Of a stretch of 46,026 bases of DNA, positions 17,981 through 27,551 are shown piece after piece (positions within the stretch are counted from its first letter, which is position 1; each line of letters opens with the position of its first letter). This stretch comes from Maribacter sp. ACAM166 (GTDB lineage Bacteria > Bacteroidota > Bacteroidia > Flavobacteriales > Flavobacteriaceae). The DNA lies in NCBI RefSeq assembly GCF_005771495.1, contig NZ_VAUW01000035.1, forward strand, positions 1 to 46,026, read 5' to 3'. The notes under the pieces were generated by a model. It worked only from the letters and a program-made list of their open reading frames with translations. It did no database searches and was not told where the DNA came from. Made by a program: the position numbers and the translations under genes.

Positions 17981-19123
17981 TTAATATCCGAAATCGACTT
18001 TTAATGCATCCATTTTTTCGAGAGCCATCTCTTTGGTTAAAAAATCTATTTCTTCCATTTGAAAAGCTTTTTCAAACGTTTTAAGTGCTTTTTTTGGCTC
18101 GCCCAATTGCTCATAGTACTCACCTTCAAAATAAAACCCAAGCATAGTTTCTGGATATTCTTTTTTGCAAAGATCAGATAAGGATTTTAAAGATTCAAAA
18201 TCTTCTTTTTTTCTAGACGCGGCATAAATAGCCATAATATCATTCAATTCTACAGGCTTACTAAAACCAAATATGTCGACAATGCCTTGGTATTTATTTT
18301 GTAAATAATCAAAAACGGGCTCTTCGCTAGTAAGTATTTGAGTTTTGTATTCTTTAGGACTAATAGGTTTGAACATGCCAAAAATATTATCAAATGCTTT
18401 ACCGATACCATAAGTTACAATAGATATGTGGTCGGCATTTTTATACTCATCAAAAAAGTAATGCAATGATTCTTTTTTCAAAGCCTTTATACTTTGATTC
18501 ATTTGCATAATACGTTGCGTGTCCTTGTTCGGCTCACCTTCAATGATTAGTTGATAGAATAGTTGATTTTCAAAAGTGTTAAGACGCATTGGTACTCTAG
18601 TTTCCATTTCTGGAGCTAATGTTGGCGAAATACTTATATAGGCATCAAAAATCGAATTATCTTTAAAGAGCCAATAATTTTCAAAATTTGCGGTAATGTC
18701 ATAGCCAATGATCATTTTGAAAGGAGCAGTGCTGTAATTTAAATCTAAATAGGGGATGAGTTCCATACCTATAAATTCATAAAATTTTCTACCTTTTTCA
18801 GAGGGTAATCCATTTTCAGGATCAAAGGCACAATCTTCGTATCGGAGTTCATTTTCACTTTGATTGATGCCTATGACAATACTTTGCGGCATACCATGAA
18901 AACGACTATAAAACTTTGAATTGGCGACTACCTGTTCAAATAGATATTCTCCGTCAAGAACAATAATGAGTGGATACTTTTTATTCTCGTCCATGTTCTC
19001 AGGAAAATAGTAATGAACATCTCTCCTTTCTTGAAGTTTAAATGATTCAAATATTTCTTGTGTGACTTGAGAATAGGATATAACACTAAATAAAAGCGTA
19101 AATATTATTGATGCATGGCGCAT
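17981..19123 (-). CDS. Exported esterase-fold protein lacking the nucleophile serine
   Basis: 380 residues with a signal peptide (about 1-18, SVISYSQ). The body resembles the esterase D/ferric-enterobactin esterase alpha/beta hydrolase family: PLIIVLDGEYLF, IVIGINQSENELRYEDC, and a nucleophile-elbow region at 136-150. The elbow, normally G-x-S-x-G, reads G140-Y-D142-I-T, with Asp in place of the catalytic Ser. A TPR-like tail near 320-370 (GFYFEGEYYEQLGEPKKALKTFEKAF) follows. It is probably a non-hydrolytic binding protein, or an enzyme using another residue. It is periplasmic or surface-exposed by its signal peptide. Confidence 0.75.
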   Translation of the reverse strand: MRHASIIFTLLFSVISYSQVTQEIFESFKLQERRDVHYYFPENMDENKKYPLIIVLDGEYLFEQVVANSKFYSRFHGMPQSIVIGINQSENELRYEDCAFDPENGLPSEKGRKFYEFIGMELIPYLDLNYSTAPFKMIIGYDITANFENYWLFKDNSIFDAYISISPTLAPEMETRVPMRLNTFENQLFYQLIIEGEPNKDTQRIMQMNQSIKALKKESLHYFFDEYKNADHISIVTYGIGKAFDNIFGMFKPISPKEYKTQILTSEEPVFDYLQNKYQGIVDIFGFSKPVELNDIMAIYAASRKKEDFESLKSLSDLCKKEYPETMLGFYFEGEYYEQLGEPKKALKTFEKAFQMEEIDFLTKEMALEKMDALKVDFGY

Positions 19124-19151
19124 ATAACGAAAGTTGAAAATAGTACGGTTA

Positions 19152-20117
19152 CTATTTGATTCTGTTTAATAACGGTAATAGAAGAAAAGATATTGCACCA
19201 AAAACAACTATCATTAAGGTCTGTGCAATCCATATTATCCAACCAAAGGCATCACCAGAGACAGCGCTTATGCCGAATAGAGTCAAAGCCCCGCTTACAG
19301 CGATTGGATATAGGCCAATGCCTCCGTTAGTCGTGGCCATAGCAAATGCACCTGCAACAAAGGCAACCAGTAGTTGACTTAAAGAAAGCGAAATCGTTTC
19401 TGGGACAGTAAATTTTATAACCCAAAGCATACCGATATAACATCCCCAAATAAAAAAAGTATGAAAAATAAAGAGCCATTTATGTTTCATTTTAAAGATG
19501 CTAAAAACTCCATCTAGGAGTCCTTTAAGGAAAGTTTTTATTTTGATTGCAAATGTGCTATTTGATTTTTTAAGTAGGAAAATAAACAAAAAGAGGAACA
19601 CGATTACTGAACAAGTTAATATAAGAAGTCCATTTATATTGATGCCACGTTCTAGAAGGATGCCCATGATAACATCAGTTTGTAGTAAAAAAGCGATTAG
19701 AACTATCGAAAGTAGCATGATTACGTCAATCACCCTTTCTGTAACTATTGTTCCAAAGCCTTTTTCAAATGGTATATTTTCGTAGGTGGTAAGGGCTGTA
19801 GCCCTTAATACTTCACCTGTTCTGGGAATACCAAGGTTGGCAAAATAGGAGGTTAAAATTATAAGTACATTATTAAGTAACCGTGGCTTATAGCCTAATG
19901 GTTCTAACAGATAATTCCATCTAATAGCCCTAGAAACATGGCCTAAAACTCCTAATAAAACGGAAAGGAATACATAAAACGGATTGGCTTCCTTTATGTA
20001 AAAGAGTATTTCTTTTCTGTTTTCTGCCGTGGTTGAGTTATAAGAATACCAAACCAAAAAAACTCCCAATGCAATCGGGAGTATAATCTTTAGGTTTTTT
20101 TTAAGTTGACTAGTCAA
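19152..20117 (-). CDS. LPG-synthase transmembrane-domain (flippase-like) protein
   Basis: 321 residues with about eight membrane helices and the family marks of the lysylphosphatidylglycerol synthase TM domain (formerly UPF0104). These include SRAIRWNYLLEPLG near 60-75, a YFANLGIPRTGEVLRA segment and GGIGLYPIAVSGALTLFG. Only the flippase-like membrane half is present and there is no aminoacyl-transferase domain. The exact substrate is unknown; related proteins move lipids or carotenoid/hopanoid intermediates. It starts 2 bases after panD on the same strand, suggesting one transcript panC-panD-this gene. Confidence 0.85.
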   Translation of the reverse strand: MTSQLKKNLKIILPIALGVFLVWYSYNSTTAENRKEILFYIKEANPFYVFLSVLLGVLGHVSRAIRWNYLLEPLGYKPRLLNNVLIILTSYFANLGIPRTGEVLRATALTTYENIPFEKGFGTIVTERVIDVIMLLSIVLIAFLLQTDVIMGILLERGININGLLILTCSVIVFLFLFIFLLKKSNSTFAIKIKTFLKGLLDGVFSIFKMKHKWLFIFHTFFIWGCYIGMLWVIKFTVPETISLSLSQLLVAFVAGAFAMATTNGGIGLYPIAVSGALTLFGISAVSGDAFGWIIWIAQTLMIVVFGAISFLLLPLLNRIK

Positions 20118-20119
20118 GA

Positions 20120-20470
20120 TTAAGTCAATAGATTGTTTTCTTCATTAGGAAAAACCAAGGATGGATTGAATTTTTTTGCTTCTTCAATATCCATTCTGGC
20201 ATATGAAATTAAAATAAGTATATCACCTACGGCAACTTTTCTGGCTGCTGCGCCATTTAATGTTATTTCGCCACTTTTTCTGGGTCCTGGTATAATATAG
20301 GTTTCAAGACGTTCGCCGTTATTATTGTTGACAATCTGCACTTTTTCGCCTCTAATGAAGTTTGCGGCATCCATTAAGTCCTCATCAATAGTAATGCTAC
20401 CTACATAATTGAGATCAGCACCAGTAACCTTTACGCGATGTATTTTTGATTTAACTACTTCTACTTGCAT
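20120..20470 (-). CDS. panD: Aspartate 1-decarboxylase precursor
   Basis: 116 residues, normal for PanD. The self-cleavage site G24-S25 (YVGSITID) that yields the pyruvoyl group is present, as are the conserved R54 and Y58 (GERLETYII) and the NGAAARK block that stabilises the precursor. It converts L-aspartate to beta-alanine, the amine half of pantothenate. It sits 13 bases downstream of panC on the same strand, so both last steps are co-expressed. Confidence 0.97.
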   Translation of the reverse strand: MQVEVVKSKIHRVKVTGADLNYVGSITIDEDLMDAANFIRGEKVQIVNNNNGERLETYIIPGPRKSGEITLNGAAARKVAVGDILILISYARMDIEEAKKFNPSLVFPNEENNLLT

Positions 20471-20483
20471 AATGCAATATTAA

Positions 20484-21329
20484 TTAATTAAGGGCTAAGT
20501 TGTCGATAAGCCTTATTTTTTCGGTATAAGCTGCGATAAAAGCCCTATATTTTATAGTATTAATTTTATTTTTGGCCGGGGTTAAAGTTTCAACATCTGT
20601 AATTTCAAAATATTCAAGTTGAAAATCCTTATTTTTCTCAAATTCATTTGAGACCCAATCCTTAACATTTACAACACTTTCTGTGCCAAATTTTTGCTTG
20701 GCAGTTTTTAAGGTCTTATAAATGAAGGCAGCTTTAAGTCGCGTACCATTGCTTAATCTTTCATTTCTTGAACTCATGGCAAGGCCATGATTTTCACGTA
20801 CGATTTCGCAACCAATAATTTCTACAGGAATTTGCTGTACTTCAGTTAGTTTTTGAATAATTCGCAATTGTTGAAAATCCTTTTGCCCAAAATAGGCTCT
20901 CTTAGGAGTAATTAGTCTAAAAAGCTCTTCAACAATTGTACCTACACCATTAAAATGATTGTCCCTAAACTTGCCTTCCATGACGTTGTCTAGACCTGCG
21001 AAGTCATAATTTTTATGAATCACATTCTTGTGGTAGATTTCATCAACTGAAGGTGCGAAGATTATAATATTTTCTGAAATAGCAGAAATTAAGCTAACGT
21101 CTGTTTCTAAAGTTTTAGGATATTTTTTTAGATCATCTGGGTTATTGAACTGGGTAGGGTTAACAAATATACTAACGACTACATTTTGATTCTCAGCTAC
21201 CGCCTTTTTTATTAATGATACGTGCCCTAAGTGAAGGGCGCCCATGGTAGGTACCAGACCAAGGTCTGATGCCTCATCAAATTTATTTAGTTTATCCCTT
21301 AATTCATTTCTGGTCTTAACTACCAACAT
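20484..21329 (-). CDS. panC: Pantothenate synthetase
   Basis: 281 residues. The ATP-binding H33-x-G-H36 motif in VPTMGALHLGH, the VSIFVNPTQF block, the FVNPTQFNNPDD loop, the GQKDFQQLRII segment and the MSSRNERLS motif (KMSKS counterpart) are all there. The enzyme joins pantoate and beta-alanine with ATP to give pantothenate, using the product of the adjacent panD. First gene of the minus-strand cluster; the divergent glycogen-synthase-like gene begins about 100 bases away. Confidence 0.97.
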   Translation of the reverse strand: MLVVKTRNELRDKLNKFDEASDLGLVPTMGALHLGHVSLIKKAVAENQNVVVSIFVNPTQFNNPDDLKKYPKTLETDVSLISAISENIIIFAPSVDEIYHKNVIHKNYDFAGLDNVMEGKFRDNHFNGVGTIVEELFRLITPKRAYFGQKDFQQLRIIQKLTEVQQIPVEIIGCEIVRENHGLAMSSRNERLSNGTRLKAAFIYKTLKTAKQKFGTESVVNVKDWVSNEFEKNKDFQLEYFEITDVETLTPAKNKINTIKYRAFIAAYTEKIRLIDNLALN

Positions 21330-21387
21330 TGAAAAGTAAATTAGCGAGCAAACTTACTATAATTACTGCTAATCTCTATATTTTTTG

Positions 21388-21395
21388 TAATTTTG
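21388..21395 (+). promoter_or_regulatory. TAnnTTTG-type -7 element before glycogen-synthase-like gene
   Basis: TAATTTTG matches the Bacteroidota -7 consensus, 36 bases before the ATG at 21432 in the 102-base divergent spacer. A TTTG at the usual -33 distance is not clear, so the assignment rests on the core alone. Confidence 0.35.
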
Positions 21396-21431
21396 CACTT
21401 GCGTTCCTGTGAAAAATAAAATATAATCTCT

Positions 21432-22241
21432 ATGAATGGTAAAAAGATATTGTTTGTATCTTCTGAATTAGTTCCTTATCTACCCGAAAACGAAGTTTCA
21501 CTTATGTCTTATGAAGCACCTAGAATGGTCAACAGCAATGGTGGTCAAATTAGGATATTCATGCCTAAGTACGGGAATATCAATGAAAGAAGACATCAAT
21601 TACACGAAGTAATACGTCTTTCTGGAATGAATTTAGTCATTAATGATATGGATATGCCATTAATCATTAAGGTTGCCTCTATCCCAAAAGAAAGAATTCA
21701 GGTTTATTTTATCGATAACGAAGAATACTTCAAAAGGAAGGCCACATTTACCGATAAACAAGGTGATTTATTCCCTGATAACGATGAACGTGCAATTTTC
21801 TTTGCCAAGGGTGTTATGGAAACTGTGAAAAAGTTGAATTGGTCTCCAGATATTATTCATGTTCATGGCTGGATGGCTAGTTTACTGCCTTTGTATCTTA
21901 AAAAATACTATGCAGACGAGCCTCTGTTTGCCGATAGTAAAATTGTTTTATCTGTATATGGAAAAACTTTTGAAGGCGCACTCGATAAGGGTATGATTAA
22001 AAAAATCGCTTTTGATGGTATTCCTGAAGAAGCAATCACATCTTTAGAGGAGCCTACCTATAATAATTTGTTAAAGGTGGCCGTAGATTATTCAGATGCC
22101 ATTATTTTAGCTTCGGAAGATATTCCAGAGGAATTAGAAAACCATATATCCAACCAAGAAAAACCAGTGTTGCAATATGTTCCCGTTCAAGAATTTGAAG
22201 AGGCATATGCTAATTTTTATAACACCGAAGTTTTAAAATAA
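21432..22241 (+). CDS. Half-length GT5 glycogen synthase-like protein
   Basis: 269 residues aligned by eye with the N-terminal Rossmann half of GlgA: ILFVSSELVPYL at the start, a DIIHVHGWMASLLPLYL block (the HxHDWHA equivalent) and a KIVLSVYGKTFEG strand. The ADP-glucose-binding KTGGL motif that normally follows the first strand is replaced by PENEVSLM. The whole C-terminal glycosyltransferase domain is absent (bacterial GlgA is about 480 residues). The length is clean, with no downstream remnant, so this looks like a stable family and not a truncation. Activity as a glycogen synthase is doubtful. The DUF4270 gene starts 5 bases later, implying co-transcription. Confidence 0.75.
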   Translation: MNGKKILFVSSELVPYLPENEVSLMSYEAPRMVNSNGGQIRIFMPKYGNINERRHQLHEVIRLSGMNLVINDMDMPLIIKVASIPKERIQVYFIDNEEYFKRKATFTDKQGDLFPDNDERAIFFAKGVMETVKKLNWSPDIIHVHGWMASLLPLYLKKYYADEPLFADSKIVLSVYGKTFEGALDKGMIKKIAFDGIPEEAITSLEEPTYNNLLKVAVDYSDAIILASEDIPEELENHISNQEKPVLQYVPVQEFEEAYANFYNTEVLK

Positions 22242-22246
22242 TCTGA

Positions 22247-24160
22247 ATGAATTTTTTCGATAAGTACGCAGTTTCCAAGTTTTTGGGAATGTTTTTGATA
22301 TTGTCTTTTTTGGTTTCTTGTGAACAGGATTTAACAACCGTTGGAGCAGGGGTTGTTGGTAATGAGCCTTTTACAACAGGTCAAGAGGTATATGATGTTT
22401 TTGTTTATAATAAGAATATTGAAGCGGTTCAGTCCAATAAACTGCCCATATATCAATTAGGTACTTATAATGACCCCATTTTCGGTAAAATGCAGGCCGC
22501 TGTAACATCACAAGTGCTACTGTCCATTACAAATCCTACGTTTGGTGGCTTGGCTCAGGACAAAGAGAATAAGGCAGGGAACTCAGGTGAAGCGATTACA
22601 ACTGTTCAAGAGAATGAAACAGTCAAAGAAGTTTTTCTTTATATTCCATTTTTGACAAAATCTATAGCCATTGATAGTGATGGCGATGGCGTTAGTGATC
22701 AGTTTGACACAGAACCTGAAAATAGTGAAAACGATAATGATGGGGATGGTGTTTCCAACAGAATTGAAACTGCATCAAATACAAATCCATTAGATGCTGG
22801 TAGTGTAGATGCAGATGTAGATGGACTTAATGATCCAGATGGTGCTGCACTTTTTACAAATAATTTCGCTAAAAAAGTAGGATTAGATAGCATATATGTT
22901 AACGGTGTCAATTATGATGATATTGATTCTGCGATTTTACCTTCGTTTAATTTGAAGGTTGAAAAATCTACTTTCTTTCTCAGAGACTTAGACCCCAATG
23001 CTAATTTTCAAGAATCACAAGAGTATTATTCTTCACAAGAAGTTTCACCTTCTTTCGTGTCAGATGTATTGTTCGAAGGTATTGTTGAAATTAATAATGA
23101 GGAAATTCTACTTCCGAATACTGATGATGCGTCTACCGAAGATGTGGACGAATCTTTGACTTTTACTAAATTGAGCCCTGGGATTCGAATTCCTTTAAAT
23201 AATAATTTTTTTCAAACAAATATTCTAGATAAGGAAGGAAGTTCAGAATTGTTGAGTAAATCTAATTTTACTGAATTCCTTAGGGGTCTCCATTTTTCAA
23301 TTACAGATGAAGAAGGTAATGATGTATTCCTTATGTTTGATTTAAAAGATTCTAATATTACCCTAACGTATAATTACAGCAGTTACGATACCAATGGTAC
23401 TGCAGATGATACTAGTGATGATACTGCAAACGTCTTAAAGGAAAGGGATTATATTTTATCATTTTTATCACAAGTACAAAATGGACTTATAAATGGTAAT
23501 GCGGTAAATTCTATTATTACAGAAAACTATAGTCCACAGATAACTCAATCATTAGATAGTGATGAGAATGCTTCTAGAATTTATTTAAAAGGTGGTCCTG
23601 GTACCTATGCTGAAATCAATTTGTTTGAAGAAAATGGTGGAGAAAATATAGTTGAGCAAATTAGAAGTGAAAATTGGGTCATTAATGAGGCTAATTTAGT
23701 TTTCTATGTAGATAGAGATCAATTGAATGCTAGTGGAAGTGAATTAGAGCCCCCTAGGCTATATTTATATAATGCGGAAAACAATTTCCCATTGATTAAT
23801 CAATTAACTGAGCAGAGTAATCTTGAAACTGAACCATTATTTGGTCTCTACCTCAATTATGATGGTATTTTGGAAAAATCAAATGGAAAAGGTGTTAAGT
23901 ATTCTGTGAAAATAACAGACCATATCAATAATCTGGTGGTAAGGGATTCTACTAATGCGACGTTGGGGTTGACATTATCCACAAATATTCAAAACTGGAA
24001 TGTTGCCGAGGCTAAGATTAATAATGGCGCAAAACGAATCGCTACTACTTCTAATTTAACTCCTTTGGGGACCATTTTATACGGTAGTAATCTTCAGGTA
24101 TCAGATCCTAATTTTGCTAAACGATTAAAGCTTGAAATATTTTATACAAAGGCTGATTAA
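22247..24160 (+). CDS. DUF4270 lipoprotein with thrombospondin-3-like insert
   Basis: 637 residues. The signal peptide ends in a lipobox with C25 (SFLVSC). The following [13 protein letters not shown] and the beta-rich body with repeated [15 protein letters not shown] strands match the Bacteroidota DUF4270 family. Inside it, about residues 143-202, lies an Asp-rich stretch with D-x-D-x-D-G units ([38 protein letters not shown]). These look like thrombospondin type 3 calcium-binding repeats. Likely an exported outer-membrane lipoprotein; role unknown. It follows the GT5-like gene by 5 bases. Confidence 0.85.
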   Translation: MNFFDKYAVSKFLGMFLILSFLVSCEQDLTTVGAGVVGNEPFTTGQEVYDVFVYNKNIEAVQSNKLPIYQLGTYNDPIFGKMQAAVTSQVLLSITNPTFGGLAQDKENKAGNSGEAITTVQENETVKEVFLYIPFLTKSIAIDSDGDGVSDQFDTEPENSENDNDGDGVSNRIETASNTNPLDAGSVDADVDGLNDPDGAALFTNNFAKKVGLDSIYVNGVNYDDIDSAILPSFNLKVEKSTFFLRDLDPNANFQESQEYYSSQEVSPSFVSDVLFEGIVEINNEEILLPNTDDASTEDVDESLTFTKLSPGIRIPLNNNFFQTNILDKEGSSELLSKSNFTEFLRGLHFSITDEEGNDVFLMFDLKDSNITLTYNYSSYDTNGTADDTSDDTANVLKERDYILSFLSQVQNGLINGNAVNSIITENYSPQITQSLDSDENASRIYLKGGPGTYAEINLFEENGGENIVEQIRSENWVINEANLVFYVDRDQLNASGSELEPPRLYLYNAENNFPLINQLTEQSNLETEPLFGLYLNYDGILEKSNGKGVKYSVKITDHINNLVVRDSTNATLGLTLSTNIQNWNVAEAKINNGAKRIATTSNLTPLGTILYGSNLQVSDPNFAKRLKLEIFYTKAD

Positions 24161-24303
24161 TTGAAAGGTAAAATATATTTCTAATAATATATTTTTACTC
24201 AGTATACCATTTTATTGATTATTCACGTTGTATACCCTAAATGGAATTAATTTTCTAGACGTACGTATAATTTCGTGTAAGAAAATTATCAAAAAATAGT
24301 ATT

Positions 24304-26148
24304 ATGTGTGGAATTGTTGGTTATATAGGTTATAGGGATGCTTTTCCCATTATAATAAAAGGTCTTCAGCGTTTAGAATATCGTGGTTACGATAGTGCTG
24401 GGATAGCATTGTTCGACGGGAGTCAAATAAATCTTTCCAAAACTAAAGGTAAGGTAGAAGACCTAAAGAACAAGGCTAAAGGGATTTCTCAAAAAGGGAG
24501 TATCGGTATTGGTCATACACGATGGGCTACCCATGGCGTTCCAAATGATGTGAACTCTCATCCACACTATTCGAATTCTGGCAAATTAGTTATTATCCAC
24601 AATGGTATCATAGAGAATTATGAAGCTGTTAAGCAAGAATTAACTAAGCGTGGGTATACTTTTAAGTCAGATACAGATACTGAAGTTTTAGTAAATTTAA
24701 TTGAGGAAGTAAAAAAAACTGAAGATGTAAAACTGGGTAAGGCAGTTCAAATTGCACTTAACCAAGTTGTTGGTGCTTATGCTATTGCAGTCTTTGATAT
24801 AGAGAAACCAGATGAAATTGTAGTGGCCAAGTTAGGGAGTCCGTTAGCAATTGGTATAGGTGATAATGAGTTTTTTATAGCATCTGATGCTTCTCCGTTT
24901 ATTGAATTCACTAATAATGCTGTTTACCTTGAAGATGAGGAAATGGCTATTATTAGGTTGGGTAAAGAAATAAAGCTTAGAAAGATTAAAGATGATTCAG
25001 TTGCATATCCTAGAATTTTAGAATTGCAAATGAACTTAGAGGAAATTGAAAAAGGTGGTTATGACCATTTTATGTTGAAAGAGATATATGAGCAACCTAG
25101 AGCTATTAAAGACACCTATAGAGGGCGTTTATTAGCAGATCAAGGATTGATTAGAATGGCAGGAATTGACCAGAATATGGAAAAATTCCTTAATGCAAAT
25201 AGAATCATTATTGTTGCTTGTGGTACTTCATGGCACGCAGGTTTAGTGGCTGAGTATATTTTTGAAGATTTAGCAAGAATTCCTGTTGAAGTGGAGTATG
25301 CTTCTGAGTTTAGATATAGAAATCCTGTTATTACGGATAAAGATGTTGTAATTGCTATTTCCCAATCGGGTGAAACTGCAGATACGTTAGCTGCAATTAA
25401 ATTGGCTAAGGAAAAAGGGGCTTTCGTCTTTGGAGTTTGTAATGTAGTTGGATCTACAATTGCAAGAGAGACAGATGCAGGTGCATATACGCATGCTGGG
25501 CCAGAAATTGGAGTTGCTTCAACAAAGGCATTTACTACACAAATAACAGTCCTTACGTTGATTGCCTTAAAATTGGCAAAGGCAAAAGGTGTTTTCTCCG
25601 AATCTAGATATCATGAGTATTTAACTGAGTTGGAAACTATTCCAAGTAAAGTTGAGAGATCTTTGGAATCAAATCCACTGATTGAAATCATTGCTGATGT
25701 GTACAAAGATTCAACGAATTGTCTTTATTTAGGGAGAGGGTATAATTTTCCGGTTGCATTGGAAGGTGCTCTTAAGCTAAAAGAAATAAGTTACATTCAT
25801 GCAGAAGGATATCCAGCAGCAGAAATGAAGCATGGCCCAATAGCATTAATTGATGAACACATGCCGGTTTTCGTGATTGCGACCAAAAAAGGTCATTATG
25901 AAAAGGTGGTAAGTAACATTCAAGAAATAAAATCAAGAAAGGGTAAGATTATAGCCATCGTTACCGAAGGTGATGAGCAGGTTAGGGATTTGGCGGATCA
26001 TGTAATTGAGGTGCCTGAAACTTTAGAAAGTTTAACCCCCTTGTTAACTACTATTCCTTTACAATTACTTTCTTATCATATTGCGGTTATGAGAGGTTGT
26101 AATGTCGATCAACCACGTAATCTTGCAAAATCTGTAACGGTGGAATAA
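24304..26148 (+). CDS. glmS: Glutamine-fructose-6-phosphate aminotransferase
   Basis: 614 residues, full length. The N-terminal nucleophile cysteine follows the initiator Met (MCGIVGYIGY). The glutaminase domain has HTRWATHG and NGIIENYE. Two SIS sugar-isomerase domains carry CGTSWHAG, SQSGETADT and EGYPAAEMKHGPIALI. The C-terminus KSVTVE is intact. The enzyme makes glucosamine-6-phosphate for cell-wall precursors. Its 3' end is the last normal backbone sequence: the GC-free island begins within 22 bases of its stop. The 143-base upstream spacer holds no clear promoter match. Confidence 0.98.
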   Translation: MCGIVGYIGYRDAFPIIIKGLQRLEYRGYDSAGIALFDGSQINLSKTKGKVEDLKNKAKGISQKGSIGIGHTRWATHGVPNDVNSHPHYSNSGKLVIIHNGIIENYEAVKQELTKRGYTFKSDTDTEVLVNLIEEVKKTEDVKLGKAVQIALNQVVGAYAIAVFDIEKPDEIVVAKLGSPLAIGIGDNEFFIASDASPFIEFTNNAVYLEDEEMAIIRLGKEIKLRKIKDDSVAYPRILELQMNLEEIEKGGYDHFMLKEIYEQPRAIKDTYRGRLLADQGLIRMAGIDQNMEKFLNANRIIIVACGTSWHAGLVAEYIFEDLARIPVEVEYASEFRYRNPVITDKDVVIAISQSGETADTLAAIKLAKEKGAFVFGVCNVVGSTIARETDAGAYTHAGPEIGVASTKAFTTQITVLTLIALKLAKAKGVFSESRYHEYLTELETIPSKVERSLESNPLIEIIADVYKDSTNCLYLGRGYNFPVALEGALKLKEISYIHAEGYPAAEMKHGPIALIDEHMPVFVIATKKGHYEKVVSNIQEIKSRKGKIIAIVTEGDEQVRDLADHVIEVPETLESLTPLLTTIPLQLLSYHIAVMRGCNVDQPRNLAKSVTVE

Positions 26149-26276
26149 GTAACGAGGTTCGTTTTTCTTACCCCAGAAAACTAATTGTAAGTTTCTGTAT
26201 ATCAGTAGACACAACACAACTATGGAACTCTAACTATACAGAGTATCAAGAGGTATTATTCTCTAAAATAAGGGGT

Positions 26277-26558
26277 TTGAAAGAGGACTTTCTTACCCCT
26301 TTAGGGTATAGAAAAATTTCTAAAATTCTAAACGGGGAAGGGTTAAAAACCCCTATGGGAAAAACGTTTTCTAATAACCATGTTTTCTCGATTTATCACA
26401 AAGGTTTAAAGAGATTGGAGAGGATTAACCGTCAGGATATTGTAGAAATATCAGATTTTAACCTCGATTATTTCGAAACTTTTAAAACTTTTCATCGTTC
26501 CTATCGTGATAGGAGTAATCTAGTTTACACCCACTTTTCATTTCACAGATACCCCTAA
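26277..26558 (+). pseudogene. Recombinase-domain-like fragment at the glmS junction
   Basis: The frame is open from inside the glmS end to 26558 without any ATG or GTG; 26277 is a TTG. The segment LTPLGYRKISKILNGEGLKTPMGKTF resembles the helix-turn-helix-like G-Y-x-x-I-x-x-x-L-N...T-P-x-G-K signature of large serine recombinases (PF07508 type), and it is followed by NNHVFSI. With no start codon and no catalytic domain upstream, it looks like the 3' end of a gene cut at the island boundary. It contains no GC step and so belongs to the island, not the backbone. Assignment to a recombinase is by motif shape only. Confidence 0.35.
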
Positions 26559-26597
26559 TTTTCTTAAAACAATAATCCCTATTTAATCATTCATTAT

Positions 26598-26614
26598 TGA
26601 ACTCCTCGAGTTCA
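26598..26614. terminator. Small hairpin between convergent genes
   Basis: TGAACTC (26598-26604) and GAGTTCA (26608-26614) form a perfect 7-base stem with a 3-base loop, placed between the converging frames ending at 26558 and 26631. No T-run follows, so termination strength is doubtful. Confidence 0.3.
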
Positions 26615-26630
26615 GAAATTAACGGGAAGT

Positions 26631-27203
26631 TCATTTGTTTACTACCCAATTCACCATTTCTAATTTAATTTTATCAATATCTTCTTTTAGTTCTATGAAA
26701 TTATTCAGTCCTATTTTTTCTTGTCCTCGTATTTTTGAAAAAATATGTGTTTTATTTTTGTTTTCTGGATATCGGAGTAGTAGGTGATATTGATTTGGTG
26801 ATGAATTATTCATCCTAAAAACCTCTTGAAATTGATTTGTAGTATCAATATATTTTTTAATGGGGGAAATTAATGAATCAGGTAGATTCATATCATTTGA
26901 AATTTCACTAAAAAGTTCGTTTAACTTATGAGTAGGTTTCAAGGACACACCCTCCTCTTGAAGTATTCCTTTTAGTAAAAGTTCCAAACCATGGTAGAAA
27001 TTAAATAGTAGGGGTACACCTATGTTTAAATCATTCCATCTCGTTTTGGATTTATATTCATCCCATGATTCTTCATCACTTTGTTTATCGTCAAACTTTG
27101 AAGTGATATTAACTTTATTACCTTCTTTAATCATTTCAGTTATGGACTCCCTCACCAGTTGATGAAATTGATAACCCATTCCTATATAATTCTTCCTTTC
27201 CAT
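26631..27203 (-). CDS. HEPN-domain-like protein
   Basis: 190 residues from 27203 (MERKNYIGM); starts at 27233 or 27230 are also possible. The core FNFYHGLELLLKGILQEEG followed by a KPTHKLNELFSEI helix is the pattern of HEPN-type helical domains (a hydrophobic helix with G-x-E-L-L-L-K, then H-x-L-x-x-L-F). These are often RNases or nucleotide-binding partners in toxin-antitoxin and abortive-infection systems. The classical R-x4-6-H RNase motif is not obvious, so enzymatic activity is uncertain. No alanine. It lies at the far end of the restriction-nuclease operon, on the same strand but separated by two plus-strand genes. Confidence 0.5.
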   Translation of the reverse strand: MERKNYIGMGYQFHQLVRESITEMIKEGNKVNITSKFDDKQSDEESWDEYKSKTRWNDLNIGVPLLFNFYHGLELLLKGILQEEGVSLKPTHKLNELFSEISNDMNLPDSLISPIKKYIDTTNQFQEVFRMNNSSPNQYHLLLRYPENKNKTHIFSKIRGQEKIGLNNFIELKEDIDKIKLEMVNWVVNK

Positions 27204-27233
27204 TACCTGATATTTTTTATTAAATATCATCAT

Positions 27234-27551
27234 TTCTTAACGTTTTCTGAAACTTTCCATACTTATACACGGTACTGGTATCCATCATAGGGTAATATAC
27301 CAATCACCCTACCACCATCAACAACACGATTGAGTACAGGAGTAGGGTTAGACATCGGGTAGTAATCTGTGAGATTGAAATAATATCTATTTATAACGGA
27401 TGAGGTTTCTCCGGTAGTACTAAAAATAGTTTTACTATAAATCAGATATGGGTGAGAACGAACTGGTCTGAGGAAATGTAAAATTGATATCAGATAGGAA
27501 GAGAACAAAATTCTCCGAAAGGGGATTCGTGTATTTAAATTACAATGAACA
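27234..27551. other. Gene-poor spacer in the island
   Basis: A stretch of 318 bases with no convincing gene. The minus strand stays open here down to 27263. The last 50 or so codons of that frame (ending near GGRVIGILPYDGYQYRV) have a protein-like composition, so a decayed minus-strand gene is possible, but there is no plausible start. A GTGAGAAC motif at about 27451 resembles the leader motif found before 39867 and 40370. No GC step occurs. Confidence 0.3.
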
